In this document: one piece after another, positions 1 through 7,325 of the stretch | Layout of the letters: every line of letters begins with the position of its first letter | Numbering within the stretch: position 1 is the first letter of the stretch | Assembly: GCF_020400725.1 (NCBI RefSeq) | Contig: NZ_JAINVG010000072.1 | Span: forward strand, 1-40,492 | Reading direction: 5' to 3' | DNA from: Streptomyces sp. NK15101 | GTDB taxonomy: Bacteria; Actinomycetota; Actinomycetes; Streptomycetales; Streptomycetaceae | Length of the DNA: 40,492 nucleotides | The notes under the pieces: model-generated | The model's database searches: none | Told to the model about the DNA's origin: nothing | The model's input: only the letters and a program-made list of their open reading frames with translations | Made by a program: the position numbers and the translations under genes

Positions 1-894
1 CCCCGGCCCCGCCCGGCCCGCCGGCCCCCCCCGGCTCCGGGTGACGCCGCCCCCGCCGAGGACGAGGGTCCAGACGGTGCCGGTGTCGCGGGCGCCGAGG
101 CGCAGGACGGCGCCGTCGCGGTCGAGGTGGGCGAGCGGTTCGGCGATCCAGGGGATGTACGGGGCGTTCCCGAGGAAGTGGTCGATGGCGTCCGCCGCCG
201 TTCCGGGGTCGAGGGGCCCCGCCGTCCCGGCGACGGCGAGCTCGGCGTCGGCGAGGTGGACCAGGGTCTCGAAGAGCACGTGGCGCGGGTAGTGGCGGAC
301 GTGCGGGTCGGCGCCGGGCGACCAGACCGGGGCGTCCGGATCGGCCTCGCGCGCGGTGGCGGCGAACCGCTCCGCCGCGGCTTCGAGCCGGTCGGCGTAC
401 GCGGCGGGGTCGGCCGGCAGGTCGAGGGGGACGTCGCGGGCGAGGACCCGGGTGGCGGGCCGGGTCCGCACCAGGTGCTCGGCCCAGTGGTGGACGGTGC
501 CCAGGTGCCGCGTCAGGTCCGCCAGGGTCCAGCCGGGGCAGGTGGGGACGGGGGTCGCGGGGTCGGCGTCGCGGACGGTCGCGGCGAAGCGCCGGGCGTG
601 GGCCAGGGCGGCGTCGCAGGTCTCGGCGTGGGCGTCCTCGGTCAGGCCGAAGCCCTCGGAGACCTTGAGGAGCTCCTCGCGCCACGGGCCGGCCGGCTGC
701 CGCAGCGCCGCCTCGCGGAACAGCCCGTCGAGCAGCCGGCGGTCGGCGGCACCGAGTCCCCTCAGTGTGTAGGCGGTGCCCTCCAGCCACTTCACGGCCG
801 TGTCGGGATCGAGGACCTCGTCGTCGGAGGTCTCGACCGCCGTCACCAGCTCGGCCAGGGACTCGGCCAGGGCGCTCAGCAGCGCGTCGCTCAT
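1..894 (-). CDS. Mycothiol-dependent maleylpyruvate isomerase family protein (3' end outside window)
   Basis: Reading from ATG at 894 towards the window edge gives 298 codons without a stop, so the C-terminus is missing. From about residue 88 the protein looks like the MDMPI/DinB-like family. A CPGWTLADLTRHLGTVHHW segment carries the first predicted metal-binding His, and FETLVHLAD supplies the ExxxH pair. Family members typically use mycothiol, the actinobacterial thiol, for isomerisation or conjugation, but most have no assigned substrate. The first ~85 residues are acidic and helical-looking and precede the usual start of the domain, so this is either an extra N-terminal module or a fusion. 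The gene is divergent from the SGNH hydrolase with 64 bp between starts, and a perfect palindrome lies in that gap. Family call fairly sure; substrate unknown. Confidence 0.75.
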   Translation of the reverse strand, partial: MSDALLSALAESLAELVTAVETSDDEVLDPDTAVKWLEGTAYTLRGLGAADRRLLDGLFREAALRQPAGPWREELLKVSEGFGLTEDAHAETCDAALAHARRFAATVRDADPATPVPTCPGWTLADLTRHLGTVHHWAEHLVRTRPATRVLARDVPLDLPADPAAYADRLEAAAERFAATAREADPDAPVWSPGADPHVRHYPRHVLFETLVHLADAELAVAGTAGPLDPGTAADAIDHFLGNAPYIPWIAEPLAHLDRDGAVLRLGARDTGTVWTLVLGGGGVTRSRGGPAGRAGPG

Positions 895-931
895 CGGATT
901 TCCCCTCCCGGGTTCTCCACGGCATCCCGCG

Positions 932-947
932 CATACCGCGCGGTATG
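932..947. promoter_or_regulatory. Perfect 16-bp palindrome (TACCG-N2-CGGTA core) in a divergent promoter
   Basis: CATACCGCGCGGTATG is perfectly self-complementary. It overlaps a -10-like TATGAT at 944-949, which lies 9 bp before the SGNH hydrolase ATG at 959. A repressor bound here would block that promoter and could also affect the divergent gene starting at 894. The same TACCG-N2-CGGTA core recurs at 7217-7228. The layout resembles a TetR-type operator; the protein that binds is unknown. Confidence 0.5.
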
Positions 948-958
948 ATCACTCCGCC

Positions 959-1741
959 ATGGAGATCAATGCCACGTACAACAGTCTCGTCGCCGTCGGG
1001 GACAGCTTCACCGAGGGTATGTCGGACCTGAAGCCCGACGGCTCCTACCGGGGCTGGGCCGACGTCCTCGCGGGCCGTCTCGCCGCCCGCTCCCCCGGCT
1101 TCCGCTACGCGAACCTCGCCGTGCGCGGCAAGCTCATCGGCCAGATCGTCGACGAGCAAGTCGACCTGGCCGCAAGCATGAAGGCCGATGTGGTGACCCT
1201 GGTCGGCGGGCTCAACGACACCCTGCGCCCCAAGGTCGACATGGTCCGGGTGCGGGACCTCCTCACCGAGGCAGTGGAACGCCTCACACCCTCCTGCGGG
1301 CAGCTGGTCCTCATGCGCAGCCCCGGCCGCAACGGGCCGGTCATGGAGCGCTTCCGCCCCCGGATGGAGGAGCTGTTCGCCCACATCGACGCGCTCGCCG
1401 CCACGCACGGCGCCCTGGTCGTCGACCTGTACGGCGCCCCGCCGCTCGGCGACCCCCGGCTGTGGGACGTGGACCGGCTGCACCTGACGGCCGACGGGCA
1501 CCGGCGGGTCGCCGAGGCCGTGTGGCAGGCGCTCGGCCTGGCGCCCGAGGAGGACTGGCGCGCACCGCTGCCCCCGGCCGTACGCCCCGGCTGGGCGAGC
1601 CGCCGGATCGCGGACGCCCGCTTCGCCCGTGAGCACCTCGGCCCCTGGATCGGACGGCGTCTGACCGGCCGCTCCTCGGGGGACGGCCGCCCGCCCAAGC
1701 GTCCCGAGCTGCTGCCGTACGAACCCCCGGCCGGTGCGTAG
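959..1741 (+). CDS. SGNH/GDSL-family hydrolase
   Basis: A 260-residue cytoplasmic-looking esterase/lipase of the SGNH superfamily. The family blocks are visible: GDSF with nucleophile Ser16 (block I), GGLND with Asn86 (block III), and DRLHL with Asp172 and His175 (block V) as the rest of the triad. No signal peptide is seen, so action on an intracellular ester is likely; the substrate cannot be read. ATG 959 is chosen because homology begins at once (VAVGDSF) and a TATGAT -10 box at 944-949 would place transcription start almost on it. No Shine-Dalgarno is present, consistent with a leaderless mRNA. The ~70 C-terminal residues after the triad are Arg/Pro-rich and probably a flexible tail. Confidence 0.88.
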   Translation: MEINATYNSLVAVGDSFTEGMSDLKPDGSYRGWADVLAGRLAARSPGFRYANLAVRGKLIGQIVDEQVDLAASMKADVVTLVGGLNDTLRPKVDMVRVRDLLTEAVERLTPSCGQLVLMRSPGRNGPVMERFRPRMEELFAHIDALAATHGALVVDLYGAPPLGDPRLWDVDRLHLTADGHRRVAEAVWQALGLAPEEDWRAPLPPAVRPGWASRRIADARFAREHLGPWIGRRLTGRSSGDGRPPKRPELLPYEPPAGA

Positions 1742-1825
1742 CGGGGGCGCCCACGCGCGCGGGTGACCTGCGTCTCGTAGCAAGCTCCACACCGGGCCGT
1801 GGCGCTGGCCTGCAGAAACCACCAG

Positions 1826-1831
1826 TAAACT
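1826..1831 (+). promoter_or_regulatory. Probable -10 box of a leaderless purB promoter
   Basis: TAAACT lies 8 bp before the GTG at 1840, and no Shine-Dalgarno is seen. The distance fits transcription starting at the GTG. No good -35 is visible around 1803-1808, so this is a -10-only call. Confidence 0.4.
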
Positions 1832-1839
1832 CTGTCCAC

Positions 1840-3282
1840 GTGACTGCTGTGACTGCTAAGCCCCGCATCCCCAACGTTCTGGCCGGCCGCTACGCCTCCG
1901 CGGAGCTCGCCGTCCTCTGGTCTCCCGAGCAGAAGGTGAAGCTGGAGCGTCAGCTGTGGCTCGCCGTGCTGCGTGCGCAGAAGGACCTCGGGATCGAGGT
2001 TCCGGACGCCGCCCTCGCCGACTACGAGCGCGTTCTCGACCAGGTCGACCTCGGCTCCATCGCCGAGCGCGAGAAGGTCACCCGGCACGACGTGAAGGCC
2101 CGGATCGAGGAGTTCAACGCCCTCGCCGGCCACGAGCACGTGCACAAGGGCATGACCTCGCGCGACCTCACCGAGAACGTCGAGCAGCTGCAGATCCGGC
2201 TCTCCCTGGAGCTGATGCGAGACCGCACGGTCGCCGTCCTCGCCCGCCTCGGCAAGCTCTCCGCCGAGTACGCGGAGCTGGTCATGGCCGGCCGCTCGCA
2301 CAACGTCGCCGCCCAGGCGACCACCCTCGGCAAGCGCTTCGCGACCGCCGCCGACGAGCTGCTCGTGGCGTACGCGCGCCTGGAGGAGCTGCTCGGCCGT
2401 TACCCGCTGCGCGGCATCAAGGGCCCGGTCGGCACCGCGCAGGACATGCTGGACCTGCTCGGCGGCGACGCCGGCAAGCTGGCGGAGCTGGAGCAGCGGA
2501 TCGCCGGTCACCTCGGCTTCGCGCACGCCTTCACCTCGGTCGGCCAGGTCTACCCGCGCTCGCTCGACTACGACGTGGTCACCTCGCTGGTGCAGCTGGC
2601 CGCCGCGCCGTCCTCGATCGCCAAGACGATCCGTCTGATGGCGGGCCACGAGCTGGTCACCGAGGGCTTCAAGCCCGGCCAGGTCGGCTCCTCGGCGATG
2701 CCGCACAAGATGAACACCCGCTCCTGCGAGCGCGTCAACGGCCTCATGGTCATCCTGCGCGGCTACGCCTCGATGACCGGTGAGCTGGCGGGCGACCAGT
2801 GGAACGAGGGCGACGTGTCCTGCTCCGTGGTCCGCCGGGTCGCGCTGCCGGACGCGTTCTTCGCGCTCGACGGCCTCCTGGAGACCTTCCTCACCGTGCT
2901 CGACGAGTTCGGCGCCTTCCCGGCCGTCGTCGCCCGTGAGCTCGACCGCTACCTGCCCTTCCTGGCGACCACCAAGGTCCTCATGGGCGCCGTCCGCGCC
3001 GGCGTGGGCCGCGAGGTCGCCCACGAGGCCATCAAGGAGAACGCCGTCGCCTCCGCCCTCGCCATGCGCGAGCAGGGCGCCGAGCGCAACGAGCTCCTCG
3101 ACAAGCTGGCCGCCGACGAGCGGATCCCGCTGGACCGGGCGCAGCTCGACGAGCTGATGGCGGACAAGCTGTCCTTCACGGGCGCCGCCGCCGACCAGGT
3201 CGCGTCCGTGGTCTCCCGCATCGAGGAGATCCTCAAGCAGCACCCGGAGGCCGCCGCCTACACCCCCGGGGCGATCCTCTGA
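1840..3282 (+). CDS. purB: Adenylosuccinate lyase
   Basis: Catalyses two beta-eliminations in purine synthesis: SAICAR to AICAR plus fumarate, and adenylosuccinate to AMP plus fumarate. It acts as a cytosolic homotetramer. The 480-residue protein carries the fumarase/aspartase-superfamily signature GSSAMPHKMN at about residues 283-292, with the catalytic-loop serines, plus the HKGMTSRDLTEN and GRSHNVAAQATTLGKR stretches typical of bacterial PurB. Start GTG 1840 gives MTAVTAKPRIPNVLAGRYAS, the usual actinobacterial N-terminus; a second GTG three codons later is possible. Its stop TGA overlaps the probable CTG start of mug. No riboswitch-like leader is visible because the gap to the promoter is too short. 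Confidence 0.97.
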   Translation: MTAVTAKPRIPNVLAGRYASAELAVLWSPEQKVKLERQLWLAVLRAQKDLGIEVPDAALADYERVLDQVDLGSIAEREKVTRHDVKARIEEFNALAGHEHVHKGMTSRDLTENVEQLQIRLSLELMRDRTVAVLARLGKLSAEYAELVMAGRSHNVAAQATTLGKRFATAADELLVAYARLEELLGRYPLRGIKGPVGTAQDMLDLLGGDAGKLAELEQRIAGHLGFAHAFTSVGQVYPRSLDYDVVTSLVQLAAAPSSIAKTIRLMAGHELVTEGFKPGQVGSSAMPHKMNTRSCERVNGLMVILRGYASMTGELAGDQWNEGDVSCSVVRRVALPDAFFALDGLLETFLTVLDEFGAFPAVVARELDRYLPFLATTKVLMGAVRAGVGREVAHEAIKENAVASALAMREQGAERNELLDKLAADERIPLDRAQLDELMADKLSFTGAAADQVASVVSRIEEILKQHPEAAAYTPGAIL

Positions 3283-3830
3283 CCCGGACCCCCCGGTTCT
3301 CCGCGGAGGAGCTGGAGGCCGCTCGCGACCGCGTCGTTCCCGACGTGGTCGCGAGCGGCCTTTCCGTCCTCTTCTGCGGGATCAATCCGGGGCTGATGAC
3401 GGCGGCGACGGGCCACCACTTCGCCCGGCCGGGCAACCGCTTCTGGCCGGTGCTGCACCTGTCCGGGTTCACGCCGAGGCGGCTGCGGCCGGACGAGCAG
3501 GAGGAACTCCTCGCCTACGGGCTCGGCATCACGAACGTGGTGGCGCGGGCGACCGCCCGGGCCGACGAGCTGAGCCGCGAGGAGTACCGCGAGGGCGGGC
3601 GGCTGCTCGTGGAGAAGGTGGAACGCCTCCGGCCGCGCTGGCTCGCGGTCGTCGGCGTCACCGCGTACCGCACGGCCTTCGGGGAGCCGAAGGCGATGGT
3701 CGGGCCGCAGGACCGGGTGATCGGATCCACCCGCGTCTGGGTGCTCCCCAACCCGAGCGGCCTCAACGCCCACTGGACGACGGCGACGATGGCCGAGGAG
3801 TTCGCCCGGCTGCGGGAAGCGGCTCGGTGA
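3279..3830 (+). CDS. mug: G/U mismatch-specific DNA glycosylase
   Basis: Removes uracil or ethenocytosine mispaired with guanine as the first step of base-excision repair. The active-site GINPG is at residues 34-38 (Asn36 corresponds to the E. coli Mug catalytic Asn) and the family NPSGLN loop is near the C-terminus. The first ATG/GTG/TTG in frame is GTG 3345, which would remove residues such as SAEELEAARDRVVPDVV that I expect in actinobacterial homologues from memory of the family. The only in-frame codon able to include them is CTG 3279, which overlaps the purB stop as CTGA, a typical coupling overlap with a non-standard start. If CTG is not used, the gene is 3345-3830 (161 residues). Family is certain; the start is uncertain. 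Confidence 0.85.
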   Translation: MTRTPRFSAEELEAARDRVVPDVVASGLSVLFCGINPGLMTAATGHHFARPGNRFWPVLHLSGFTPRRLRPDEQEELLAYGLGITNVVARATARADELSREEYREGGRLLVEKVERLRPRWLAVVGVTAYRTAFGEPKAMVGPQDRVIGSTRVWVLPNPSGLNAHWTTATMAEEFARLREAAR

Positions 3831-3884
3831 CGGTTCCGGGACGGGCCGCGGGCTCGGCTCCTCCGGCGGCTCCCGGCGGGCGGT

Positions 3885-3911
3885 GAGCGGGGCGGCGGGC
3901 CCGCCCCGCTC
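3885..3911 (+). terminator. Hairpin after mug
   Basis: GAGCGGGGC at 3885-3893 pairs perfectly with GCCCCGCTC at 3903-3911 across a 9-nt loop, 54 bp after the mug stop. No T-run follows, as is common for Streptomyces terminators. Probably ends the purB-mug transcript. Confidence 0.5.
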
Positions 3912-4047
3912 CACCTCCTACGGCAGTTGACGTACCGCCAGGTGCGGGGCGCGGGGGCGTCCGGTCCGCCGCGGGGGCGGCGCTCGCCGCCACCGGGCCC
4001 ATTGAGTACCATCCGCCGAAGAGGTGCACGAGCTGGGAGGACACACT

Positions 4048-5205
4048 GTGGGGCGGCTGACCGGCGGGGATCCGTCTCTGCTGCGGCGGATCAACTCCGC
4101 GGTGGTACTCCATGCGCTGCGCGGCGCCGACGCGCCCACGCTCACGGATCTGACCCGGATCACGGGCCTGTCGCGGCCCACGGTCGAGGGGGTCGTCGAG
4201 GGCCTCATGGAGGGCGGTCTCGTCGTCGAGTCGGCGCCCGAGGAGGGCGAGGCCCGGCGGCAGGGACGCCCGGCGCGGAGGTTCCGCTTCCGCGCGGAGG
4301 CCGGTCATCTGCTCGGCATCGAGATCGGCCCGCACCGCGTCGCCGCCCTGCTCTCCGGTCTGGACGGGCGCATCATCGGCGCCGGGTCCCGCGAGGTGTC
4401 GGAGACGGCGTCCGAGGACGAGCGCCTGGACCGGGTGCGCACGGTCGTGGCCGACGTGCTGCGCAGGGCCGGGGTCGCCCGGTCCAACCTGCGGGCCGTC
4501 GGCGTCGGCACGCCCGGCATCGTGGAGGCCGACGGCACCGTACGCCTCGGCACGGCGCTGCCCGGCTGGACGGGCCTCGCGCTCGGCGAGCGGCTGCGGC
4601 GCTCCTTCCGCTGCCCGGTGATCGTGGAGAACGACGCCAACGCGGCGGCCGTCGCCGAGCACTGGAAGGGTGCCGCGACCGACTCCGACGACATCGTCTT
4701 CGTCCTGGCCGGCCTCAGCCCCGGCGCCGGCTCGCTGATCGGCGGCCGGCTGCACCGGGGCTTCGGCGGGGCGGCCGGGGAGATCGGCGCCCTGCATCTG
4801 CTGGGCAGGGGCGCCACCCCGGAGCGCCTCCTCTCGACCACGGACGAGCCGCTGCACCCGCTGGACGAGCAGGCGGTCGCCGAGGTCTTCGCGCTGGCCC
4901 GCAAGGGCGACGCGCGCGCGGAGGCGGCGGTGGACCGCTTCATCCAGCGGCTCGTGCACGACGTGGCGGCCCTGGTCCTCGCCATCGATCCCGAGCTGGT
5001 GGTCGTCGGCGGCTGGGCGGCCGGCCTCGACGGGGTGCTCCAGCCGCTCCGCGAGGAACTGGCGCGGTTCTGCCTGCGGCCGCCCCGGGTGGTGCTGTCC
5101 CTGCTCGGCGAGGCCGCGGTGGGCACGGGCGCCCTCCGGCTCGCCCTCGACCACGTCGAGGAGCAGCTCTTCGCCGTCGAGGGCACGGTGACGGCCCGCC
5201 GCTAG
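4048..5205 (+). CDS. ROK-family transcriptional regulator
   Basis: A 385-residue sugar-responsive regulator of the NagC/XylR type. An N-terminal winged HTH (about residues 10-60, with TDLTRITGLSRPTVEGVVEGL) precedes a ROK sugar-kinase-like fold with VGVGTPGIV, VENDANAAAVAEHWKG and GAAGEIGALHL. The kinase-type Asp in ENDANAAA is kept. The GEIGH histidine is replaced by Ala and the CxCGxxGC zinc motif is absent, so this is probably a sensor rather than a kinase. GTG 4048 is chosen because GGGAGGA ends 6 nt before it; GTG 4024 has no such site. A TACCAT -10-like hexamer lies at 4007-4012. It converges on the GntR gene. Effector sugar and targets cannot be read. Confidence 0.88.
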   Translation: MGRLTGGDPSLLRRINSAVVLHALRGADAPTLTDLTRITGLSRPTVEGVVEGLMEGGLVVESAPEEGEARRQGRPARRFRFRAEAGHLLGIEIGPHRVAALLSGLDGRIIGAGSREVSETASEDERLDRVRTVVADVLRRAGVARSNLRAVGVGTPGIVEADGTVRLGTALPGWTGLALGERLRRSFRCPVIVENDANAAAVAEHWKGAATDSDDIVFVLAGLSPGAGSLIGGRLHRGFGGAAGEIGALHLLGRGATPERLLSTTDEPLHPLDEQAVAEVFALARKGDARAEAAVDRFIQRLVHDVAALVLAIDPELVVVGGWAAGLDGVLQPLREELARFCLRPPRVVLSLLGEAAVGTGALRLALDHVEEQLFAVEGTVTARR

Positions 5206-5263
5206 GGCCTCGTGGAGGGGCCGGGCGGCGGGCCGGTGTTCGTGGGTGGGGGGTTACGAGGCC
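5206..5263. terminator. Possible shared terminator between convergent regulators
   Basis: GGCCTCGT at 5206-5213, directly after the ROK stop, is complementary to ACGAGGCC at 5256-5263, which overlaps the GntR stop. The G/C-rich DNA between can fold further. The loop is long, so this is a weak call. Confidence 0.3.
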
Positions 5264-5994
5264 ATGACCAGGTCGGCCGAGTCGCCGAAGGTGAGGCGGC
5301 AGGTGTCGGCGCGGTAGGTGGCCACGGAGACGGCGGCCGGACGCCCGGCGGAGAGGTAGCGGGTCGTCACGACGAGGACGGGCGCGCCCGGCAGCCGGTC
5401 GAGCTCCTTGGCGTCGTCGGCACGGGCGGAGCCGAGCTCCACGGCGCGGTCCTGGCCGTCGAGGGCGAGGTGCTGGAGCTCGCGGAGCACGGCGCGGGCA
5501 CGGGCGGGTCCCGCGGGCGCGTCGATGGCGCTGAGGCCCGGGACGGAGCCGGCCGGCACGTAGAGCAGCTCGGCCGCGACCGGCTGGCCCTGGCTGATGC
5601 GGAGGCGGCGGACGATGTGCACCTGCTCGTCGGCGCCGGTCTCCAGGACGCGCGCGACGGCGGCCGGGGCCGTGCCGGCGGTGGAGTCCTGGGGCTGCCA
5701 GACGTCGTCGCCGACACCGGGCCAGGCGTGCTGGGTGGTGGAGACGTCGACGCCGACGCGCGGCGGGGCGACGGTGGTGCCGACGCCGCGGCGGCGCTGC
5801 AGGCGCCCTTCCAGCTCCAGCTGCTCCAGGGCCTGGCGGAGTGTGGCACGGGCGACGCCGAAGCGGGCCGCGAGCTCGCGCTCGTTGGGCAGGATCTCCC
5901 CGACCTCGAAGTCCGAGTCGAGCGCTTCGCCGATCACCGTCTTGAGGTGCTGGTACTTCGGCTCCGGTACCGATGCCAGCTGCGTGGTCCCCAC
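5254..5994 (-). CDS. GntR-family (HutC subfamily) transcriptional regulator
   Basis: A 246-residue repressor-type protein. The N-terminal winged HTH (roughly residues 10-75, with LPNERELAARFGVARATLRQALEQLELEGRLQRRRGVGT) is followed by a UTRA effector-binding domain with RRLRISQGQPVAAELLYVPA. The layout matches the HutC subfamily that includes DasR and other amino-sugar or sugar sensors, but the sequence is not DasR itself. GTG 5994 is preferred because GGAGG lies 6 nt upstream; a TTG at 6009 would add five residues. Upstream is a clear sigma-70-type promoter whose -35 overlaps a DasR-box-like palindrome, so autoregulation is likely. It converges on the ROK regulator. The ligand is not known. 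Confidence 0.88.
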   Translation of the reverse strand: MGTTQLASVPEPKYQHLKTVIGEALDSDFEVGEILPNERELAARFGVARATLRQALEQLELEGRLQRRRGVGTTVAPPRVGVDVSTTQHAWPGVGDDVWQPQDSTAGTAPAAVARVLETGADEQVHIVRRLRISQGQPVAAELLYVPAGSVPGLSAIDAPAGPARARAVLRELQHLALDGQDRAVELGSARADDAKELDRLPGAPVLVVTTRYLSAGRPAAVSVATYRADTCRLTFGDSADLVMAS

Positions 5995-6074
5995 CCTGAT
6001 CCTCCGCAATTCGCCGTGTCCCGCGGCGTTTTTCCGCGCCCTTGTTTATTAAAGGTTCCTGCACTAACTCTGCG

Positions 6075-6103
6075 ACCATAAGGCGAGCCACCCCCTTGGT
6101 CAA
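6075..6103 (-). promoter_or_regulatory. HrdB-type promoter of the GntR gene
   Basis: On the minus strand TTGACC (6103-6098) and TATGGT (6080-6075) are separated by exactly 17 bp, a near-consensus housekeeping promoter. Predicted transcription start is near 6068, giving a leader of about 75 nt before GTG 5994. The -35 lies inside the palindrome at 6095-6110. Confidence 0.7.
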
Positions 6104-6110
6104 GACCAAT
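6095..6110. promoter_or_regulatory. DasR-box-like (dre) operator at the GntR promoter
   Basis: The 16-mer CTTGGTCAAGACCAAT has perfect TTGGTC/GACCAA half sites around a 2-bp centre. It matches the published DasR dre consensus ACTGGTCTAGACCACT, as I recall it, at 12 of 16 positions, including the TGGTC-N2-GACCA core. It overlaps the -35 of the GntR promoter, an ideal place for repression, either by the GntR product itself or by a DasR-type protein encoded elsewhere. Confidence 0.6.
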
Positions 6111-6196
6111 CCTCCGTCGAACGCCCCTGAATGTGACCCTCTGACCTGGATCGTTCACAGGACGTTCGCGCCCTCGTGAGCCCCGCGCAGCAAAAG

Positions 6197-6225
6197 GCCC
6201 CGCCTCCCGGGAGGGGAGGCGGGGC
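6197..6225 (-). terminator. Rho-independent terminator of the ECF sigma gene
   Basis: A perfect 12-bp stem (6197-6208 with 6214-6225) around a 5-nt loop. On the minus strand it is followed by CTTTTGC, a short T-run, about 28 bp after the sigma-factor stop. Classic intrinsic terminator. Confidence 0.8.
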
Positions 6226-6252
6226 GGGTTCCGGCAGGCCGGCGTGGCTCCG

Positions 6253-7152
6253 TCAGGCGTCGGCGGGGCCGGCGAGGCCCTGGAGCTTGTCGGGGTTGCG
6301 GATGATGTGGACGCACTGGACCAGCCCGTCGCGCACCTCGATCTGGAAGACGGTCTCGGGCCTTCCGTCGGCGAGGACGAGCACGGCCGGGGCGCCGTTG
6401 AGCTCCAGGAAGCGGACCTCGTACCCCTGCCACGAGTCCCCGGCGACGGCGACGAGGAAGCGGCCGACCTTGTCGGCGCTCTCGATGATCCGCAGCGGCG
6501 CCTTGGACTTGCCGCCGCTGTCGCCGACCAGCCGGACGTCGGGGGCGAGGAGCGCGAGGAGCTCGCCGAGATCGCCGCCGGCCGCGGCGGAGAGGAAGCG
6601 CTCGGTGAGGTCGCGGCGCTCGGCCGGGTCGACGTCGTAGCGCGGCCTGCCCTCGTCGACGTGGCGCCGGGCGCGCCCGGCGAGCTGGCGCACGGCGGCC
6701 TCGGAGCGGTCGAGGGCGGTGGCGATCTCCCCGTACGGGAAGCCGAAGGCCTCGCGGAGCACGAAGACGGCCCGCTCCAGCGGGGAGAGGGATTCGAGCA
6801 CCACGAGGACCGCGAGCGAGACGGAGTCGGCGAGCAGGGCGCGCTCGGCGCTGTCGGGGGCGGCGGGGCCGAAGTCGGTGACGAGGGGTTCGGGGAGCCA
6901 GGGGCCGACGTAGGACTCGCGGCGCGCCTGCGCCTGGCGGAGCCGGTCGATGGCGAGCCGTGTGGTGATCCGCACGAGGAAGGCGCGCGGCTCGCGGACG
7001 GCGGTCCGGTCCGCGGCGGTCCAGCGCAGCCAGGCCTCCTGGACGACGTCCTCGGCGTCGGCGGTGCGGCCGAGCATCCGGTAGGCGACGCCGAGGAGCA
7101 TCGGGCGGTGCTCCTCGAAGAGTTCGGTGAGGGTGTCGGTTTCGGTGGGCAC
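6253..7152 (-). CDS. ECF41-type RNA polymerase sigma factor with SnoaL-like C-terminal domain
   Basis: About 299 residues, longer than a plain ECF factor. Region 2 is at about 10-75 (EEHRPMLLGVAYRMLGRTADAEDVVQEAWLRW) and region 4 at about 110-165 (LSPLERAVFVLREAFGFPYGEIA). A C-terminal SnoaL_2-like domain follows. Two hallmarks of the ECF41/SigJ group are present: a GDSGGK motif matching the DGGGK signature, and RNPDKL near the end. In this group the C-terminal domain, rather than a separate anti-sigma factor, modulates activity. GTG 7152 starts just before the conserved EEHRP; GTG 7170 is equally possible. Divergent from an alpha/beta hydrolase, a likely target because ECF41 genes often neighbour a small enzyme. 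Confidence 0.88.
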   Translation of the reverse strand: MPTETDTLTELFEEHRPMLLGVAYRMLGRTADAEDVVQEAWLRWTAADRTAVREPRAFLVRITTRLAIDRLRQAQARRESYVGPWLPEPLVTDFGPAAPDSAERALLADSVSLAVLVVLESLSPLERAVFVLREAFGFPYGEIATALDRSEAAVRQLAGRARRHVDEGRPRYDVDPAERRDLTERFLSAAAGGDLGELLALLAPDVRLVGDSGGKSKAPLRIIESADKVGRFLVAVAGDSWQGYEVRFLELNGAPAVLVLADGRPETVFQIEVRDGLVQCVHIIRNPDKLQGLAGPADA

Positions 7153-7216
7153 CCGTCCATCCCAGCCCACGCCACCTGCCCTGTCCAGTTTCCGGATCCC
7201 GTCTTGAACTCCTGGC

Positions 7217-7228
7217 TACCGAGCGGTA
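7217..7228. promoter_or_regulatory. TACCG-N2-CGGTA palindrome between sigma factor and hydrolase
   Basis: TACCGAGCGGTA has perfect 5-bp half sites. It lies 64 bp upstream of the sigma-factor start and 97 bp upstream of the hydrolase start. It shares its half sites with the palindrome at 932-947. It looks like a TetR-type operator; the binding protein is not encoded in the window as far as I can tell. Confidence 0.45.
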
Positions 7229-7325
7229 ATTCTTACTGACGGGACGTCTAGGGAGGGGCGCCTGCGACGGTTTTCACGCGGCAGCCGCTCGTCGGCGAGC
7301 CGCTCACGAGGAAGCGAGGAGCCGC

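Noticed and set aside
1105..3243. Long minus-strand open frame opposite purB
   Set aside because: Its translation is His/Val/Gly/Leu-rich shadow sequence with no family match, it lies antisense to a certain housekeeping gene, and such frames are expected at very high GC.
4940..6109. Minus-strand frame running from upstream of the GntR promoter into the ROK gene
   Set aside because: It starts inside the dre-like operator and promoter and is out of frame with the GntR domains.
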